A stretch of 64,000 nucleotides of DNA. It comes from JAGOEF01 sp964511665. Lineage in GTDB: Bacteria; Bacteroidota; Bacteroidia; Bacteroidales; ML635J-15. The stretch is from positions 26,419 through 90,418 of the forward strand of contig CAZEHA010000006.1 of assembly GCA_964511665.1 (NCBI GenBank), given 5' to 3'. The position numbers and the translations under genes are program-made. This document shows positions 55,859 to 64,000 of the stretch, piece by piece. How positions within the stretch are numbered: position 1 is the stretch's first letter; each line of letters opens with the position of its first letter. The notes under the pieces were generated by a model. That model made no database searches, was not told where the DNA came from, and saw only the letters and a program-made list of their open reading frames with translations.

Positions 55859-56611
55859 TTAATCTTTTACGCAACGTATCGAATATCCGTGTTTATTGTC
55901 GCCGTTGCTCGATGTTCCCATTTCTTTCAGATTAAAATCGAGCCGCACCGAGTAAGAATCGTAGCTTCGGTATGGTGTCGATGTCCAGAATACAGCTATT
56001 TTTCCAAGATCTTTGAATGGACCATGCACCTGACGGTAACCCGAAGGCAATCCGTTGAAGCCCACTTCGTTGGTGGCATTGGTGTTTGGCGGAAACCAAT
56101 TGGCTGTGCCCGCTTCTTTCAGCTTTCCACCGGCTTCGGTGCGCCCGCCAACCTGCTCCATCAGTGTGGTGTATTCGGCATAGGTAGGTACGTGCCAGCC
56201 TAATGGACATATTTTGTTTGTTTTCACGCAGTGCCAGTTGTATAAAGCCCCGTAGGTGCTTTTATTTTTGTCGTCGTTGTCGAACCAACAAAAAGCTGCA
56301 GTTTCTAGAGCTTTCCATTGGTCGTCGGTAGTAATGTTCTGTATGGCAGTTCCATCGCGCAATTTGGTTGTTTTTAGGTTTTCGGCCATCCAAATCTGGT
56401 TGCCAATTTTTACTGTTTTGTACACATTGCCGTCAACATCACGTAAGGCATTGTCGTCAACAGGTACACTTCCTGTTTCGTAGGTGATTTTGTCAATCCG
56501 ATCGACCGGAATTTTAGTAACATTGCCACCTTTTTCGTGGATGAGCATTATCGACTGCGAAAAGCCGAAATATCCTGCCAGCAGAAATAATAATACAATT
56601 GTTTTTTTCAT
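55859..56611 (-). CDS. Exported FISUMP-domain protein
   Basis: A 250-aa protein with a signal peptide (MKKTIVLLFLLAGYFGFSQS). Residues ~57-250 form a Fibrobacter succinogenes major paralogous domain: VKIGNQIWMAENLKTTKL, YGALYNWHCV, CPLGWHVPTYAEYTTLM, FNGLPSGYR, FWTSTPYRSYDSYSVRL in outline and GYSIRCVKD. The fold is C-type-lectin/FGE-like. Such proteins are surface or periplasmic, of unknown function. No lipobox is seen. A strong SD (AAGGAGGT) precedes the ATG. Confidence 0.9.
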   Translation of the reverse strand: MKKTIVLLFLLAGYFGFSQSIMLIHEKGGNVTKIPVDRIDKITYETGSVPVDDNALRDVDGNVYKTVKIGNQIWMAENLKTTKLRDGTAIQNITTDDQWKALETAAFCWFDNDDKNKSTYGALYNWHCVKTNKICPLGWHVPTYAEYTTLMEQVGGRTEAGGKLKEAGTANWFPPNTNATNEVGFNGLPSGYRQVHGPFKDLGKIAVFWTSTPYRSYDSYSVRLDFNLKEMGTSSNGDNKHGYSIRCVKD

Positions 56612-56615
56612 GATT

Positions 56616-56623
56616 ACCTCCTT
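56616..56623 (-). promoter_or_regulatory. Strong Shine-Dalgarno of the FISUMP gene
   Basis: The minus strand reads AAGGAGGT four bases before the ATG at 56611. This is an unusually full SD for this phylum. Confidence 0.55.
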
Positions 56624-56720
56624 GTTTATGATTTGTGATTCATTTAATAACAGAATGATTCCTTTAGTTTTACAAACACCTCTGGGAGCAAATTACACAT
56701 TTAGAAAATAAAAACAAAAT

Positions 56721-57884
56721 TTATCGATTGCTTTGTTTCTCAATAGCTTCTAAAAATTCTTTTTCGTATTGTTTTACAATATCGCTCCATTCGTACAGAC
56801 TGTGATAATGCTTCAGGTTTTCTTCGCTTATGGTTAAGCGTTTTAGGAATTTTTGTTGATAAAACTCGGTGATGTAGTTTGCCAGTGTATGGTAGTCGCG
56901 ATGGCCAATCAGGTTTCCGTTTACACCCTCGTTAATCAGGCTTTCGTTGTTGCTCACACGTGTGGCAATTACATATTGCCCGCATGCCAATGCCTCAAGG
57001 GTGGCTATCGACATGCCTTCGCTGAGCGACGGAAGCACGGTGAGCCATGCCGACTGATATTGAAGCAGCATCTCGTGTTTATTGACCCATCCCAAAAAGC
57101 AAAACCGTTCGCTTAGTCCGTTTTTGTCAACCCATGCCTGCATTTTGTTGCGCAAAGGGCCATCGCCCAAAATGTGAACAGTGCAAGGCACTTCACCCGC
57201 TATTGTTTTTATGGCTTTCAGAAAAGTAAACGGGTCTTTCTGCTGCACCAACCTACCGGCAAAGAGTATAATGAACGAATCGCTGCGCTTCGAATAGTCG
57301 GGGGCAAATACCGAACTGTCCCATCCATTGTGAATAACAGTGTTTTTATACTTAAATGCATCACCGGTAAAAAGGTCGATGTTGTTTTTCATTTCGGTTG
57401 ATTGCACAAAGTTTTTTTCGCTTTGTAGAACTATGTTTCGTATTTGATGATACAAAACAAGATGATACCAAAACATTTGTTTCGGGAAAAACCAGGGGAT
57501 ATCGTGACCATGTGAAATTATTGTGTAGGGAAGCCCATACATCAGTTTCATACGGTAAGCAACCATTCCACCCGGAATAGAGAAATTGGCAAAACACAGG
57601 TCGTAGGTGTTGGTCTTCAGGTGATGCTTTAAAAACTTTGTTGCCTTCTGCATCCAGCTCCACATTTCGAAGGGGTTCGAGCGATATACAAATTTTCGGC
57701 GGCTTTTCACACGAAATACCCTGACATTGTTTTCGGTACATTCATGGGGTAAATCATCGAAAGCAGCACTTAACACAGTTACCGAATGCCCCAAACCGGC
57801 CAGGCCTTCGGAAATGTGCTGTGCTATCACCCCTGCACCTCCGCCCAGTGGCGGATATTCGTAGTTCAAAACCAATAACTTCAT
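56721..57884 (-). CDS. GT4-family glycosyltransferase (GT-B fold)
   Basis: The ATG at 57884 (MKLLVLNYEYPPLGGGAGV) is used; an earlier TTG adds five residues. The protein is 387 aa. The N-terminal domain has YPPLGGGAGVIAQHISEGL and IISHGHDIPWF. The C-terminal domain has ILFAGRLVQQKDPFTFLKA, HILGDGPLRNKM and the E-x7-E region EGMSIATLEALACG. It transfers a sugar from a nucleotide donor to an envelope glycan or lipid. It stands alone here, so the pathway is unknown. Confidence 0.91.
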   Translation of the reverse strand: MKLLVLNYEYPPLGGGAGVIAQHISEGLAGLGHSVTVLSAAFDDLPHECTENNVRVFRVKSRRKFVYRSNPFEMWSWMQKATKFLKHHLKTNTYDLCFANFSIPGGMVAYRMKLMYGLPYTIISHGHDIPWFFPKQMFWYHLVLYHQIRNIVLQSEKNFVQSTEMKNNIDLFTGDAFKYKNTVIHNGWDSSVFAPDYSKRSDSFIILFAGRLVQQKDPFTFLKAIKTIAGEVPCTVHILGDGPLRNKMQAWVDKNGLSERFCFLGWVNKHEMLLQYQSAWLTVLPSLSEGMSIATLEALACGQYVIATRVSNNESLINEGVNGNLIGHRDYHTLANYITEFYQQKFLKRLTISEENLKHYHSLYEWSDIVKQYEKEFLEAIEKQSNR

Positions 57885-57903
57885 AGCATTGTATCGCAAT
57901 GGT

Positions 57904-57911
57904 CAAAAGTA
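57904..57911 (-). promoter_or_regulatory. -7 element of the GT4 gene
   Basis: The minus strand reads TACTTTTG, 19 bases before the GT4 ATG. It is back to back with the rhomboid promoter. Confidence 0.5.
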
Positions 57912-57950
57912 AGAAAAAAACGAATGTAACTAACTGCTGCGCTATTTCAT

Positions 57951-57958
57951 TATCTTTG
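57951..57958 (+). promoter_or_regulatory. -7 element of the rhomboid gene
   Basis: TATCTTTG is a perfect match that ends only seven bases before the ATG at 57966, so the transcript would start at or within about four bases of the start codon. Confidence 0.55.
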
Positions 57959-57965
57959 CAGTGAT

Positions 57966-58670
57966 ATGTCGGAGGATATTAACATACAGTTCGAACGCAA
58001 ACGTCTTATCCTTGCAGCAGCAGTGCCTTTGTTAGTACTGTTTTTTTGCTGGATGCTGAAACTTATCGAAACAGGCCTTGATATCAGTTTTGCCCATTAT
58101 GGCATATATCCGCGCGACATCGGTTCGTGGCCGGGTTTGATAATGATGCCTCTGATTCATGGCGATTTTGCACATCTGGCAGCCAACACAGTAAGCTTCT
58201 TTGTTCTGGCAACCGGTGTGTTTTATTTTTATCGCGATGTAGCGTCAAAAATTTTGCTTATTTCGTGGATTAGCACCGGGGTGCTCACCTGGATAATTGG
58301 CCGAGAATCGTATCATATAGGTGCCAGCGGACTGGTGTATGCATTTTCGGGATTTCTGTTTCTCAGCGGAGTGTTGCGCAATCATATCAGGCTGATGGCC
58401 ATTTCGCTGCTGGTGGTGTTTCTTTATGGCAGTATGATTTGGGGAATATTCCCCATTGAACCTGGCATCTCGTGGGAAGGCCATCTTTCGGGATTGGTTA
58501 CCGGATTTGTGCTGGCATGGTTCTACCGTAAACAGGGCCCGCAGCGCCTCAAATACTCGTGGGAAGAAGAAGATGATGATGATGAATCTGACAACACCGG
58601 CCACCCCAATATTTCGAGCACCCATGGCGTACTACCCGATTACGATTACCGCGAAAAAAACAGCAATTAA
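57966..58670 (+). CDS. Rhomboid family intramembrane serine protease
   Basis: A 234-aa protein with about six helices. The catalytic serine is in HIGASGLVYAF (GxSG), the histidine in WEGHLSGLVTG, and the HLAANTVSF loop corresponds to the conserved H-x3-N of helix 2. Rhomboids cut single transmembrane segments inside the membrane. The ~40-residue cytoplasmic tail is very acidic (EEEDDDDESDN). The 3' end overlaps the convergent EEP gene by 4 bp. Substrates unknown. Confidence 0.92.
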   Translation: MSEDINIQFERKRLILAAAVPLLVLFFCWMLKLIETGLDISFAHYGIYPRDIGSWPGLIMMPLIHGDFAHLAANTVSFFVLATGVFYFYRDVASKILLISWISTGVLTWIIGRESYHIGASGLVYAFSGFLFLSGVLRNHIRLMAISLLVVFLYGSMIWGIFPIEPGISWEGHLSGLVTGFVLAWFYRKQGPQRLKYSWEEEDDDDESDNTGHPNISSTHGVLPDYDYREKNSN

Positions 58671-59935
58671 AGTTTTACCAGTTTTTGGCTGATTACCCGA
58701 TCGTCTGTTTTTGCAATTACCAGATACACCCCTTGCTGCAATTCGTTAAGTGGAATATCTATTTGCATAATGCCTGTACAAAAATAGCGTGTTTCGTAAA
58801 TCGGTTTTCCATGTATGTCGGTAATCATTATTGCTGTTTCGGTAGCAGAAACGGTACTGAGTTTGAGATGAAGCACATCGCCTGCCGGGTTATTGAACTG
58901 CATTTGCATATTATGCTGACTATAGTTCGATATACTGTTTTGATGCCCAAATCTAAAATCGGCATACACAGGCAGGTGGTCGCTCATGTTGAACAAGGCA
59001 TCCAGCACATCGGGAGGAACACTGTTGTTGCCCCCGTAGTTAAGCGATTGGTTAAAGTGATTGCAATCGTTGCCCAGTGTGGTGTACGAATTGGGTATGT
59101 ATTGCACCTGAGAGGCTCCGGTGATAATGTCATCGTCAACCAGAATAAAATCGAAGCGGTCGTCGAGGCCACCCGAAGCTTTGCATCCATCGCCCGAGCT
59201 TTGTGTCGATTGTGTGTGATAACATCTGAAACTGTAGTTCTCGTTCCATTCACCTATTTGGTTGATAGGGTCGTAGAAACGGTATTCGTTGTTCGGGTGA
59301 TTAATAAGCCGTTGAAATCCCGATTCGGTGTGGCTGTAAAAGTTTAAGTCGCCCAGCAAAATAAAATTATCGTTATTGCCACGCTGGTCGATTTTACTCA
59401 TCAGCGAGTCGATCATTTTTAGGCGGTCGGCCTGGTCCGACGAATAACTGCCTGCTTTTAAGTGCGCCGGAATTACATACACATCAACAGGTGGATTGCT
59501 GTTTTTCAGCCTGAGCTTGTAAATCATCATATCGCGCACCGACCCGGTGTTGACGTAAGTAACCTCGGTTAGACTCTTATCGAATTTGTCTTGATTGTAG
59601 AACAAAAAGCTGGTAAGCGAGCCCGAACCGTATGGGTAGCTGGCTTCGGTGTACCAGTTGCGCCCACCCGAATTCAGCACACTGCCTTTCAGCCTGATGC
59701 GTGTAGCATCGGAAGCATATACCTCATTAAAGCAAACTATGTCGGGCAGGGTATGTGCAATAATGGTTTTCAGATACTCATCTTTGTCGGCAATGGGGTT
59801 GTTTGTTTGGGTGCAATATGTTTGACTGTAGTGGTTGTAATACAACAGGTTATAGGTCATTATTCTCACCGTATCCTGCGCAAAACCGGCAGCAATGCAG
59901 TGCAATAATATCAAAAGAAGAAACAGCTTTCGCAT
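58667..59935 (-). CDS. Secreted EEP-family phosphoesterase/nuclease with a T9SS type A sorting domain
   Basis: The ATG at 59935 gives the signal peptide MRKLFLLLILLHCIAAGFAQ; a GTG at 59950 is the alternative. The protein is 422 aa. EEP motifs are RIMTYNLLYYN, IVCFNEVYAS, VIPAHLKAG, LLGDLNFYSHTES and MSDHLPVYADF, giving the full metal and catalytic set. The final ~75 residues (FNNPAGDVLHLKL, then ITDIHGKPIYE) are a type A T9SS domain. It probably cleaves DNA, RNA or a phospholipid outside the cell. Confidence 0.9.
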   Translation of the reverse strand: MRKLFLLLILLHCIAAGFAQDTVRIMTYNLLYYNHYSQTYCTQTNNPIADKDEYLKTIIAHTLPDIVCFNEVYASDATRIRLKGSVLNSGGRNWYTEASYPYGSGSLTSFLFYNQDKFDKSLTEVTYVNTGSVRDMMIYKLRLKNSNPPVDVYVIPAHLKAGSYSSDQADRLKMIDSLMSKIDQRGNNDNFILLGDLNFYSHTESGFQRLINHPNNEYRFYDPINQIGEWNENYSFRCYHTQSTQSSGDGCKASGGLDDRFDFILVDDDIITGASQVQYIPNSYTTLGNDCNHFNQSLNYGGNNSVPPDVLDALFNMSDHLPVYADFRFGHQNSISNYSQHNMQMQFNNPAGDVLHLKLSTVSATETAIMITDIHGKPIYETRYFCTGIMQIDIPLNELQQGVYLVIAKTDDRVISQKLVKL

Positions 59936-59949
59936 TGTAAAAATTTTCA

Positions 59950-59957
59950 CAAAATTA
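59950..59957 (-). promoter_or_regulatory. -7 element of the secreted EEP gene
   Basis: The minus strand reads TAATTTTG, 14 bases before the ATG at 59935. This position favours the ATG over the GTG that lies within the element. Confidence 0.5.
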
Positions 59958-60018
59958 CCATTTTTTTACATAGAGGCATGTAGGAAAAACAAAGACTAGC
60001 CCGAAAATAATAGAAAAG

Positions 60019-60090
60019 AGCCACCCACGGGATTTGAACCCGCGACCTGCTGTTTACGAAACAGCTGCTCTACCGCTGAGCTAAGGTGGC
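60019..60090 (-). tRNA. tRNA-Thr (anticodon CGT)
   Basis: On the minus strand a full 72-base cloverleaf is seen: acceptor GCCACCT/GGGTGGC, D arm GCTC..GAGC, anticodon stem GCTGT/ACAGC with loop TTCGTAA (anticodon CGT, reading ACG), T arm GCGGG/CCCGT with loop TTCAAAT, and discriminator T. CCA is not encoded. It has its own promoter. Confidence 0.95.
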
Positions 60091-60104
60091 TTTTTAGTGG
60101 TTTG

Positions 60105-60134
60105 CAAAAATAGAGTTTTTTGCGATAGCTGCAA
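60105..60134 (-). promoter_or_regulatory. Promoter of tRNA-Thr
   Basis: On the minus strand TTG (60132-60134), a 19-base spacer and TATTTTTG (60105-60112) form a perfect promoter, 14 bases before the tRNA. Confidence 0.75.
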
Positions 60135-60252
60135 TTATATTTTTGGCACTTTGAGTACATTTTTTAAGATGCTAACGAGTTGTGTTTCGATAATTTTTTG
60201 TTAGCCACTGCCTGTCTGAATTATTCACTATTATCTTTATGACAATTATTTA

Positions 60253-60260
60253 TATATTTG
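60253..60260 (+). promoter_or_regulatory. -7 element of the TPR-CHAT gene
   Basis: TATATTTG lies 24 bases before the chosen ATG at 60285 and overlaps a TTG that would otherwise be an upstream start. Confidence 0.55.
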
Positions 60261-60284
60261 GTTCTTGATATAAAACACTATACA

Positions 60285-63200
60285 ATGCCTCTTAAGTTTC
60301 TATTTCCATTTTTTGCTGTTGCGATAATGCATACGCAAGCTGTTGCACAAGATTATACACAAATAAATCATTGGTTACTCCAGTTAGAAAATGCACCTGA
60401 ACTTGATGGCACCAACCGCGACACTGTTCGTTTCGAAATTTGTTTATCGATTGGCGATCAGTACTACAGAAATGTTCCCGACTCTGCTTTATTCTGGTAC
60501 GCAATGGTGGCCGATACAGTTTTTTCTGAAACTATCTCTGTTCGATTTCGGGCACGGGCCCATTTGAATGCTCAAATAATACGAAAAATGGGAGTGATGC
60601 ACCGTCGTTTGGGCAATTACAACGAAGCTTACACCCATTATCAATTGGCTTTGAAAATATTTCGTGCTATTTCAAATGTAAACGGTGAGGCCGATTGTTT
60701 AAACAATCTGGGCAACTTAGGTCTCGAACTCGACGATTTCGACAATGCAATTCGCTATTTTAATACTACGATAGAACTCTTTGAATCGGTGCACGACAAT
60801 CAGGGCATCATTAAATCGCTGAATAATATGGCCAATTTGTATATGCGGCTTGGCGACTACGAGAAAGCACATGCAAGTTTTTCGGAATTATTGTTACGCC
60901 TCAGCAACGATATCCCTGTTTTCAGCAGGGCTACCTATTTGTATAATATGGCATATAGTTCGCTAATGTTGGGCAATTATTACGAAGCAATGCAATATTT
61001 CGAAAAATCGTTGCCGTTGTTTGAGGAGGAAAATGCAATAGCTCAAATTTTACTTGTCAACGAACAATTGGCCAGAATGTTCATGGAAGTTGGACGCTAT
61101 CAGGAATCTTTAAAGTATTATAAGTTCAGTTTAGAGTTAAACACTAGCGCCGGCGATTACGAAGGTATTTTCAATAATCTGCTGGGCATTGGTTTGGTGA
61201 ATGCCTACAGGGGGAACTATCCTGAAGCGCTAAGCTACTACGAAAAGGCTGAATTGTATTGCGAGTATACCGAAAATGCCGAATTGTTGAGCTCTCTGTT
61301 CTTAAATAGAGGAATGGTTTACTATCAGCAAAACAATGTAAACATGGCGATTGAGTATTATGATAAATCGCTTGAATTGGCCATCGAAAATGAACTGAAT
61401 GCTATTGTAAGCTATTGTTACAATAATCTGGGTATCATTATGTCAGACATGGGCAATCACAATAAGGCTGTGGAATACTATCAAAAAGCTTACGAAATTT
61501 TCAGCGATGGCTACGACTATGCGGCTTACTCAGCATATCTTATCAACATGGCATCTGAAATGGAACATCTCAACGATTTCGAAAAATTCTTATATTTCCA
61601 TAACGAAAACATACGAATCAATAACGAAGCTGGCAGCCTGACAGGGAGGGCTTTTAGCCTTGTTAGTCTGGCTCCCTATTATGTGCGCTTGCAGCAGTTT
61701 GACGATGCACATGCATGTTTTGCCGAAGGTATTGCAATTTACGAAAGCGAAGGCGTTGTAATGGATTTGTCTCGACATTATTTGAATTGGGCGCTGTGTT
61801 TTTTGCAAACCGATAGTGTTGATGCCGCAATGAGCCGCATAACGAGAGCCCGCGAAATTACTGTACAATTGCTGAAAAGCAATTTTTCGGTATTAAGCGA
61901 AAGCGAAAAAGAACTGTATATTGCCAATGCACAATGGCTTGTGGCCAAAATTCATGAAATAAACCTTGCCTATGGCGAGCATAGCACTGAATTGGCATCG
62001 CTGTGCTACGATAACGAGCTGTTGATGAAAGGGCTGTTGCTTAAAAGTTCGAGAGCCATTGTAGATGCCGTTTTCGAAAGCGGCGATTCGCTGCTTGTGT
62101 GCAGTTACACCCAACTCTGTAAGCTTAGGGGGCAAATATCTGGATTGCAATCGGCCGATATCGAGGGACTTAGCGATGTTTTGAGTGCTTTAGAGCGCGA
62201 AGCCAACGAAGTAGAGCGTCGTCTGGTACATTTGTCATCAGAATTTGCCGAACTTCAAGACTTGTTCAGTGTGAGCTATGTTGATGTAATTAAGTCACTT
62301 AAGCCCGGTGAGGCAGCCATTGAGTTTGTAGAGTTACGTCAAAATGGTATATCCGATACCATTGATAACACTCTATATCTTGCGTTGGTGTTGATATATG
62401 GTGAAGCGCTTCCGAAAACAATTCTGTTGTGTGATGCTAACAGTCTTGCTGCATTGTTCCTACAACCGGGTATTGAGGCTCAAAAGAGTATTGACGAAGA
62501 AAGAGGAGCAATTTTTAAAAACGAAGTTATCGATTTTGAAGCGTGTTATAAGTTAATATGGGAACCAATTGAACCTTTGTTGGGCAATGTGAAAACTGTT
62601 GTGTTAGCACCTTCGGGTATTTTGCATCAGATTTCGTTTGCGGCACTCAGGGATACAAAAAAACGTTTACTTTCCGATAAATATACTATCAGAACTGTTC
62701 ACAGTACACATATTTTGGCCGACAAAAAGCACACAGGGCTTCTCGATATTTCGTCGATGGCCTTGTTTGGAGGGGTGAGTTATGCTGCCGACGAACGATT
62801 GGCCGAACACTTGTCGCAACACTATGGGGTAGATGCCGATAGCTTGTTACAAGCATTTAATAGCGGTGTTCCTCAAAATACTGCGGCGGCCTGGAAATTT
62901 TTGCCCGGCACCTTGTCGGAAGTATTTCATATTGCCGACCAATTGGCAGCAAACAATCGCGAGCCTATTCTTTTTACCGGTGCAGCTGCCAGCGAGGAGC
63001 AGTTTAAAAAACTTACCGGCAGTATGGCACCTCAAATTCTTCATGTAGCCACACATGGCTTTGCAATACCTATCGAGAGTAAGAAAACTGCGTATCAGAT
63101 TTTCGAAAATTCGTTTGTTGAAAACAACAATCCCTTGTTCCGAACCGGCTTATTGTTGGCAGGAGCCAGCCGTATATGGGATAAAGCACCGGCAATACCT

Positions 63201-63539
63201 GGCATCGAAGATGGTATTTTAACCGCTTACGAAGTATCGAACCTCGACTTGCGCAATACCCGCCTTGTGGTGCTGTCGGCTTGCGAAACAGGCCTTGGCG
63301 ACGTGAAAGGAAGCGAGGGAGTATATGGCTTGCAGCGTGCTTTTAAAATGGCCGGTGTGCCCTATGTTATTGCAAGTCTGTGGCCGGTTCCCGACAAAGA
63401 AACGGCTGTATTCATGCAATTGTTCTACAAAAACCTTTTAAAAACAAAAGATGTAAGAACTGCCTTTGCCAAAACGCAAAAAAGCATGCGTAAAAAATAC
63501 GAGCCTTACTACTGGGCAGCCTTTGTGTTGGTTGAATAA
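60285..63539 (+). CDS. Exported TPR-CHAT protein (caspase-like putative protease)
   Basis: The ATG at 60285 is used because the in-frame TTG at 60258 lies in the promoter. The protein is 1084 aa. A signal peptide (MPLKFLFPFFAVAIMHTQAVAQ) is followed by about 10-12 TPR units (~residues 80-480; for example LNNLGNLGLELDDFDNAIRY in outline, YYNLGI-type repeats). A helical linker (~520-670) leads to a C-terminal CHAT domain (~700-1084). The catalytic pair is visible: His924 in HVATHGF and Cys1000 in LSACETG, followed by SLWPVPDKET. CHAT proteins are clan CD peptidases related to caspases and separase. The signal peptide implies action in the periplasm or beyond. Target unknown. Confidence 0.92.
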   Translation: MPLKFLFPFFAVAIMHTQAVAQDYTQINHWLLQLENAPELDGTNRDTVRFEICLSIGDQYYRNVPDSALFWYAMVADTVFSETISVRFRARAHLNAQIIRKMGVMHRRLGNYNEAYTHYQLALKIFRAISNVNGEADCLNNLGNLGLELDDFDNAIRYFNTTIELFESVHDNQGIIKSLNNMANLYMRLGDYEKAHASFSELLLRLSNDIPVFSRATYLYNMAYSSLMLGNYYEAMQYFEKSLPLFEEENAIAQILLVNEQLARMFMEVGRYQESLKYYKFSLELNTSAGDYEGIFNNLLGIGLVNAYRGNYPEALSYYEKAELYCEYTENAELLSSLFLNRGMVYYQQNNVNMAIEYYDKSLELAIENELNAIVSYCYNNLGIIMSDMGNHNKAVEYYQKAYEIFSDGYDYAAYSAYLINMASEMEHLNDFEKFLYFHNENIRINNEAGSLTGRAFSLVSLAPYYVRLQQFDDAHACFAEGIAIYESEGVVMDLSRHYLNWALCFLQTDSVDAAMSRITRAREITVQLLKSNFSVLSESEKELYIANAQWLVAKIHEINLAYGEHSTELASLCYDNELLMKGLLLKSSRAIVDAVFESGDSLLVCSYTQLCKLRGQISGLQSADIEGLSDVLSALEREANEVERRLVHLSSEFAELQDLFSVSYVDVIKSLKPGEAAIEFVELRQNGISDTIDNTLYLALVLIYGEALPKTILLCDANSLAALFLQPGIEAQKSIDEERGAIFKNEVIDFEACYKLIWEPIEPLLGNVKTVVLAPSGILHQISFAALRDTKKRLLSDKYTIRTVHSTHILADKKHTGLLDISSMALFGGVSYAADERLAEHLSQHYGVDADSLLQAFNSGVPQNTAAAWKFLPGTLSEVFHIADQLAANNREPILFTGAAASEEQFKKLTGSMAPQILHVATHGFAIPIESKKTAYQIFENSFVENNNPLFRTGLLLAGASRIWDKAPAIPGIEDGILTAYEVSNLDLRNTRLVVLSACETGLGDVKGSEGVYGLQRAFKMAGVPYVIASLWPVPDKETAVFMQLFYKNLLKTKDVRTAFAKTQKSMRKKYEPYYWAAFVLVE

Positions 63540-63541
63540 AG

Positions 63542-63594
63542 TTTAGCCACTAATGCGCTAATAAAATGCACTTATTCGCGTATTAGCGGCTAAA
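63542..63594. terminator. Long imperfect hairpin after the TPR-CHAT gene
   Basis: A 22-base arm at 63542-63563 pairs with 63573-63594 with three mismatches, around a 9-base loop. It starts 3 bp after the stop codon. No T-run follows. Its right arm resembles the TATTCGCGCATTCGCGGC part of the repeats downstream. Confidence 0.6.
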
Positions 63595-64000
63595 AAGATC
63601 GCTACCATCTCTATATCCAGTTGAGCTTGCGAAACTTCTACTATTATTCTATCAGCAATAAAAATCTGTATTCATTCGCGCAGTCCTGATGAGCTTGTCG
63701 AATCATTCGCGGCCTCAAAAAAAACGTTTCCATCCCTGCATCCAGTTGAGCTTGCGAAACTTCCACTATTATTCTACCAGCAAAGATAAATCTGTATTTA
63801 TTCGCGCATTCGCGGCCTTTAAAAAACCGTTTCCAACTCCATATCCAGTTGAGCCTGCGAAACTTCCACAAACAATCCTCCCAGCAATAAAAATCTGTAT
63901 TCATTCGCGCATTCGTGGCCTTTAAAAAACCGTTTCCATCTCTATATCCAGTTGAGCTTGCGAAACTTCCACTATTATTCTACCAGCAAAGATAAATCTG
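63595..64000. repeat. Tandem array of ~103-bp repeats running off the window
   Basis: Four units are visible, anchored on TCCAGTTGAGC at 63616, 63741, 63844 and 63947, with periods of 125, 103 and 103 bp. The longer first period comes from a 22-base insertion (around 63682-63703). Units share GCGAAACTTC..CTATTATTCTACCAGCAA and ATTCGCGCATTCGCGGCC segments and differ by scattered substitutions. The period is not a multiple of three and no frame has family features, so I take it as non-coding. The array is cut by the window edge. Confidence 0.85.

Noticed and set aside
60285..63539. TPR-CHAT protein as part of a type III-E CRISPR (gRAMP/Csx29) system
   Set aside because: No gRAMP, cas or CRISPR sequence is in the window, and the protein has an export signal.
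63644..63904. Open frame on the minus strand across the tandem repeats
   Set aside because: The 103-bp period is not a multiple of three, so the product has no stable repeat or family signature.
63595..64000. Possible CRISPR array at the right edge
   Set aside because: The whole ~103-bp unit is conserved, rather than 25-40-bp repeats with unrelated spacers, and no cas gene lies nearby.

Overview
The window looks like chromosomal DNA of a Bacteroidota bacterium, most likely an environmental, Bacteroidales-like anaerobe or facultative anaerobe. Signs are four type IX secretion (T9SS) cargo proteins with C-terminal sorting domains, SprB-type repeats, many promoters of the Bacteroidota form TTG-N18-20-TAnnTTTG, a complete Rnf complex, and family types typical of the phylum (FISUMP, 7TM-AraC, DUF2141). 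No insertion sequence, prophage, CRISPR array or rRNA operon was seen. Genus cannot be read from the sequence.

Layout. 1-6.5 kb: the end of an App1-like phosphatase gene, a LysM/receptor-like protein and a 1283-aa SprB-repeat surface protein. 6.5-12.1 kb: rseC-rnfBCDGEA, a seven-gene operon bounded by a promoter and a terminator. 12.1-15.7 kb: housekeeping run mazG, glycosyltransferase, ECF sigma factor, rsmG, rpmH. 15.7-17.1 kb: an outer-membrane barrel and a lipoprotein. 17.1-24.7 kb (minus strand): ABC exporter pair, ppx/gppA-like phosphatase, two secreted nucleases, heptose-7-P kinase and an SGNH hydrolase. 25.0-34.9 kb: a 3297-aa T9SS adhesin containing an apparently exact 1649-bp internal duplication.

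35.0-41.0 kb: a membrane AraC regulator followed by an outer-membrane protein, RND transporter, DUF2141 protein and LolA-like protein. This is the best candidate for a poorly described envelope system here. 41.1-47.5 kb: lipoate-ligase-like protein, aroE, popT (DUF368), a large FAD/Fe-S dehydrogenase and a radical SAM protein. 47.6-57.9 kb: a lipoprotein, Spo0M-like protein, AbgT transporter, YjbQ, phosphohexomutase, PlsC-like acyltransferase, BASS transporter, cytidine deaminase, FISUMP protein and GT4 glycosyltransferase. 58.0-64.0 kb: rhomboid protease, secreted EEP nuclease, tRNA-Thr(CGT), an exported TPR-CHAT protease-like protein and a 103-bp tandem repeat array that runs off the right edge.

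Themes. The window holds energy conservation (Rnf), envelope building (heptose kinase, acyltransferase, PopT, hexomutase, glycosyltransferases), extracellular nucleic-acid use (endonuclease I, two EEP proteins, cytidine deaminase, polyphosphatase) and large surface proteins. All family names come from reading motifs by eye, not from database searches.
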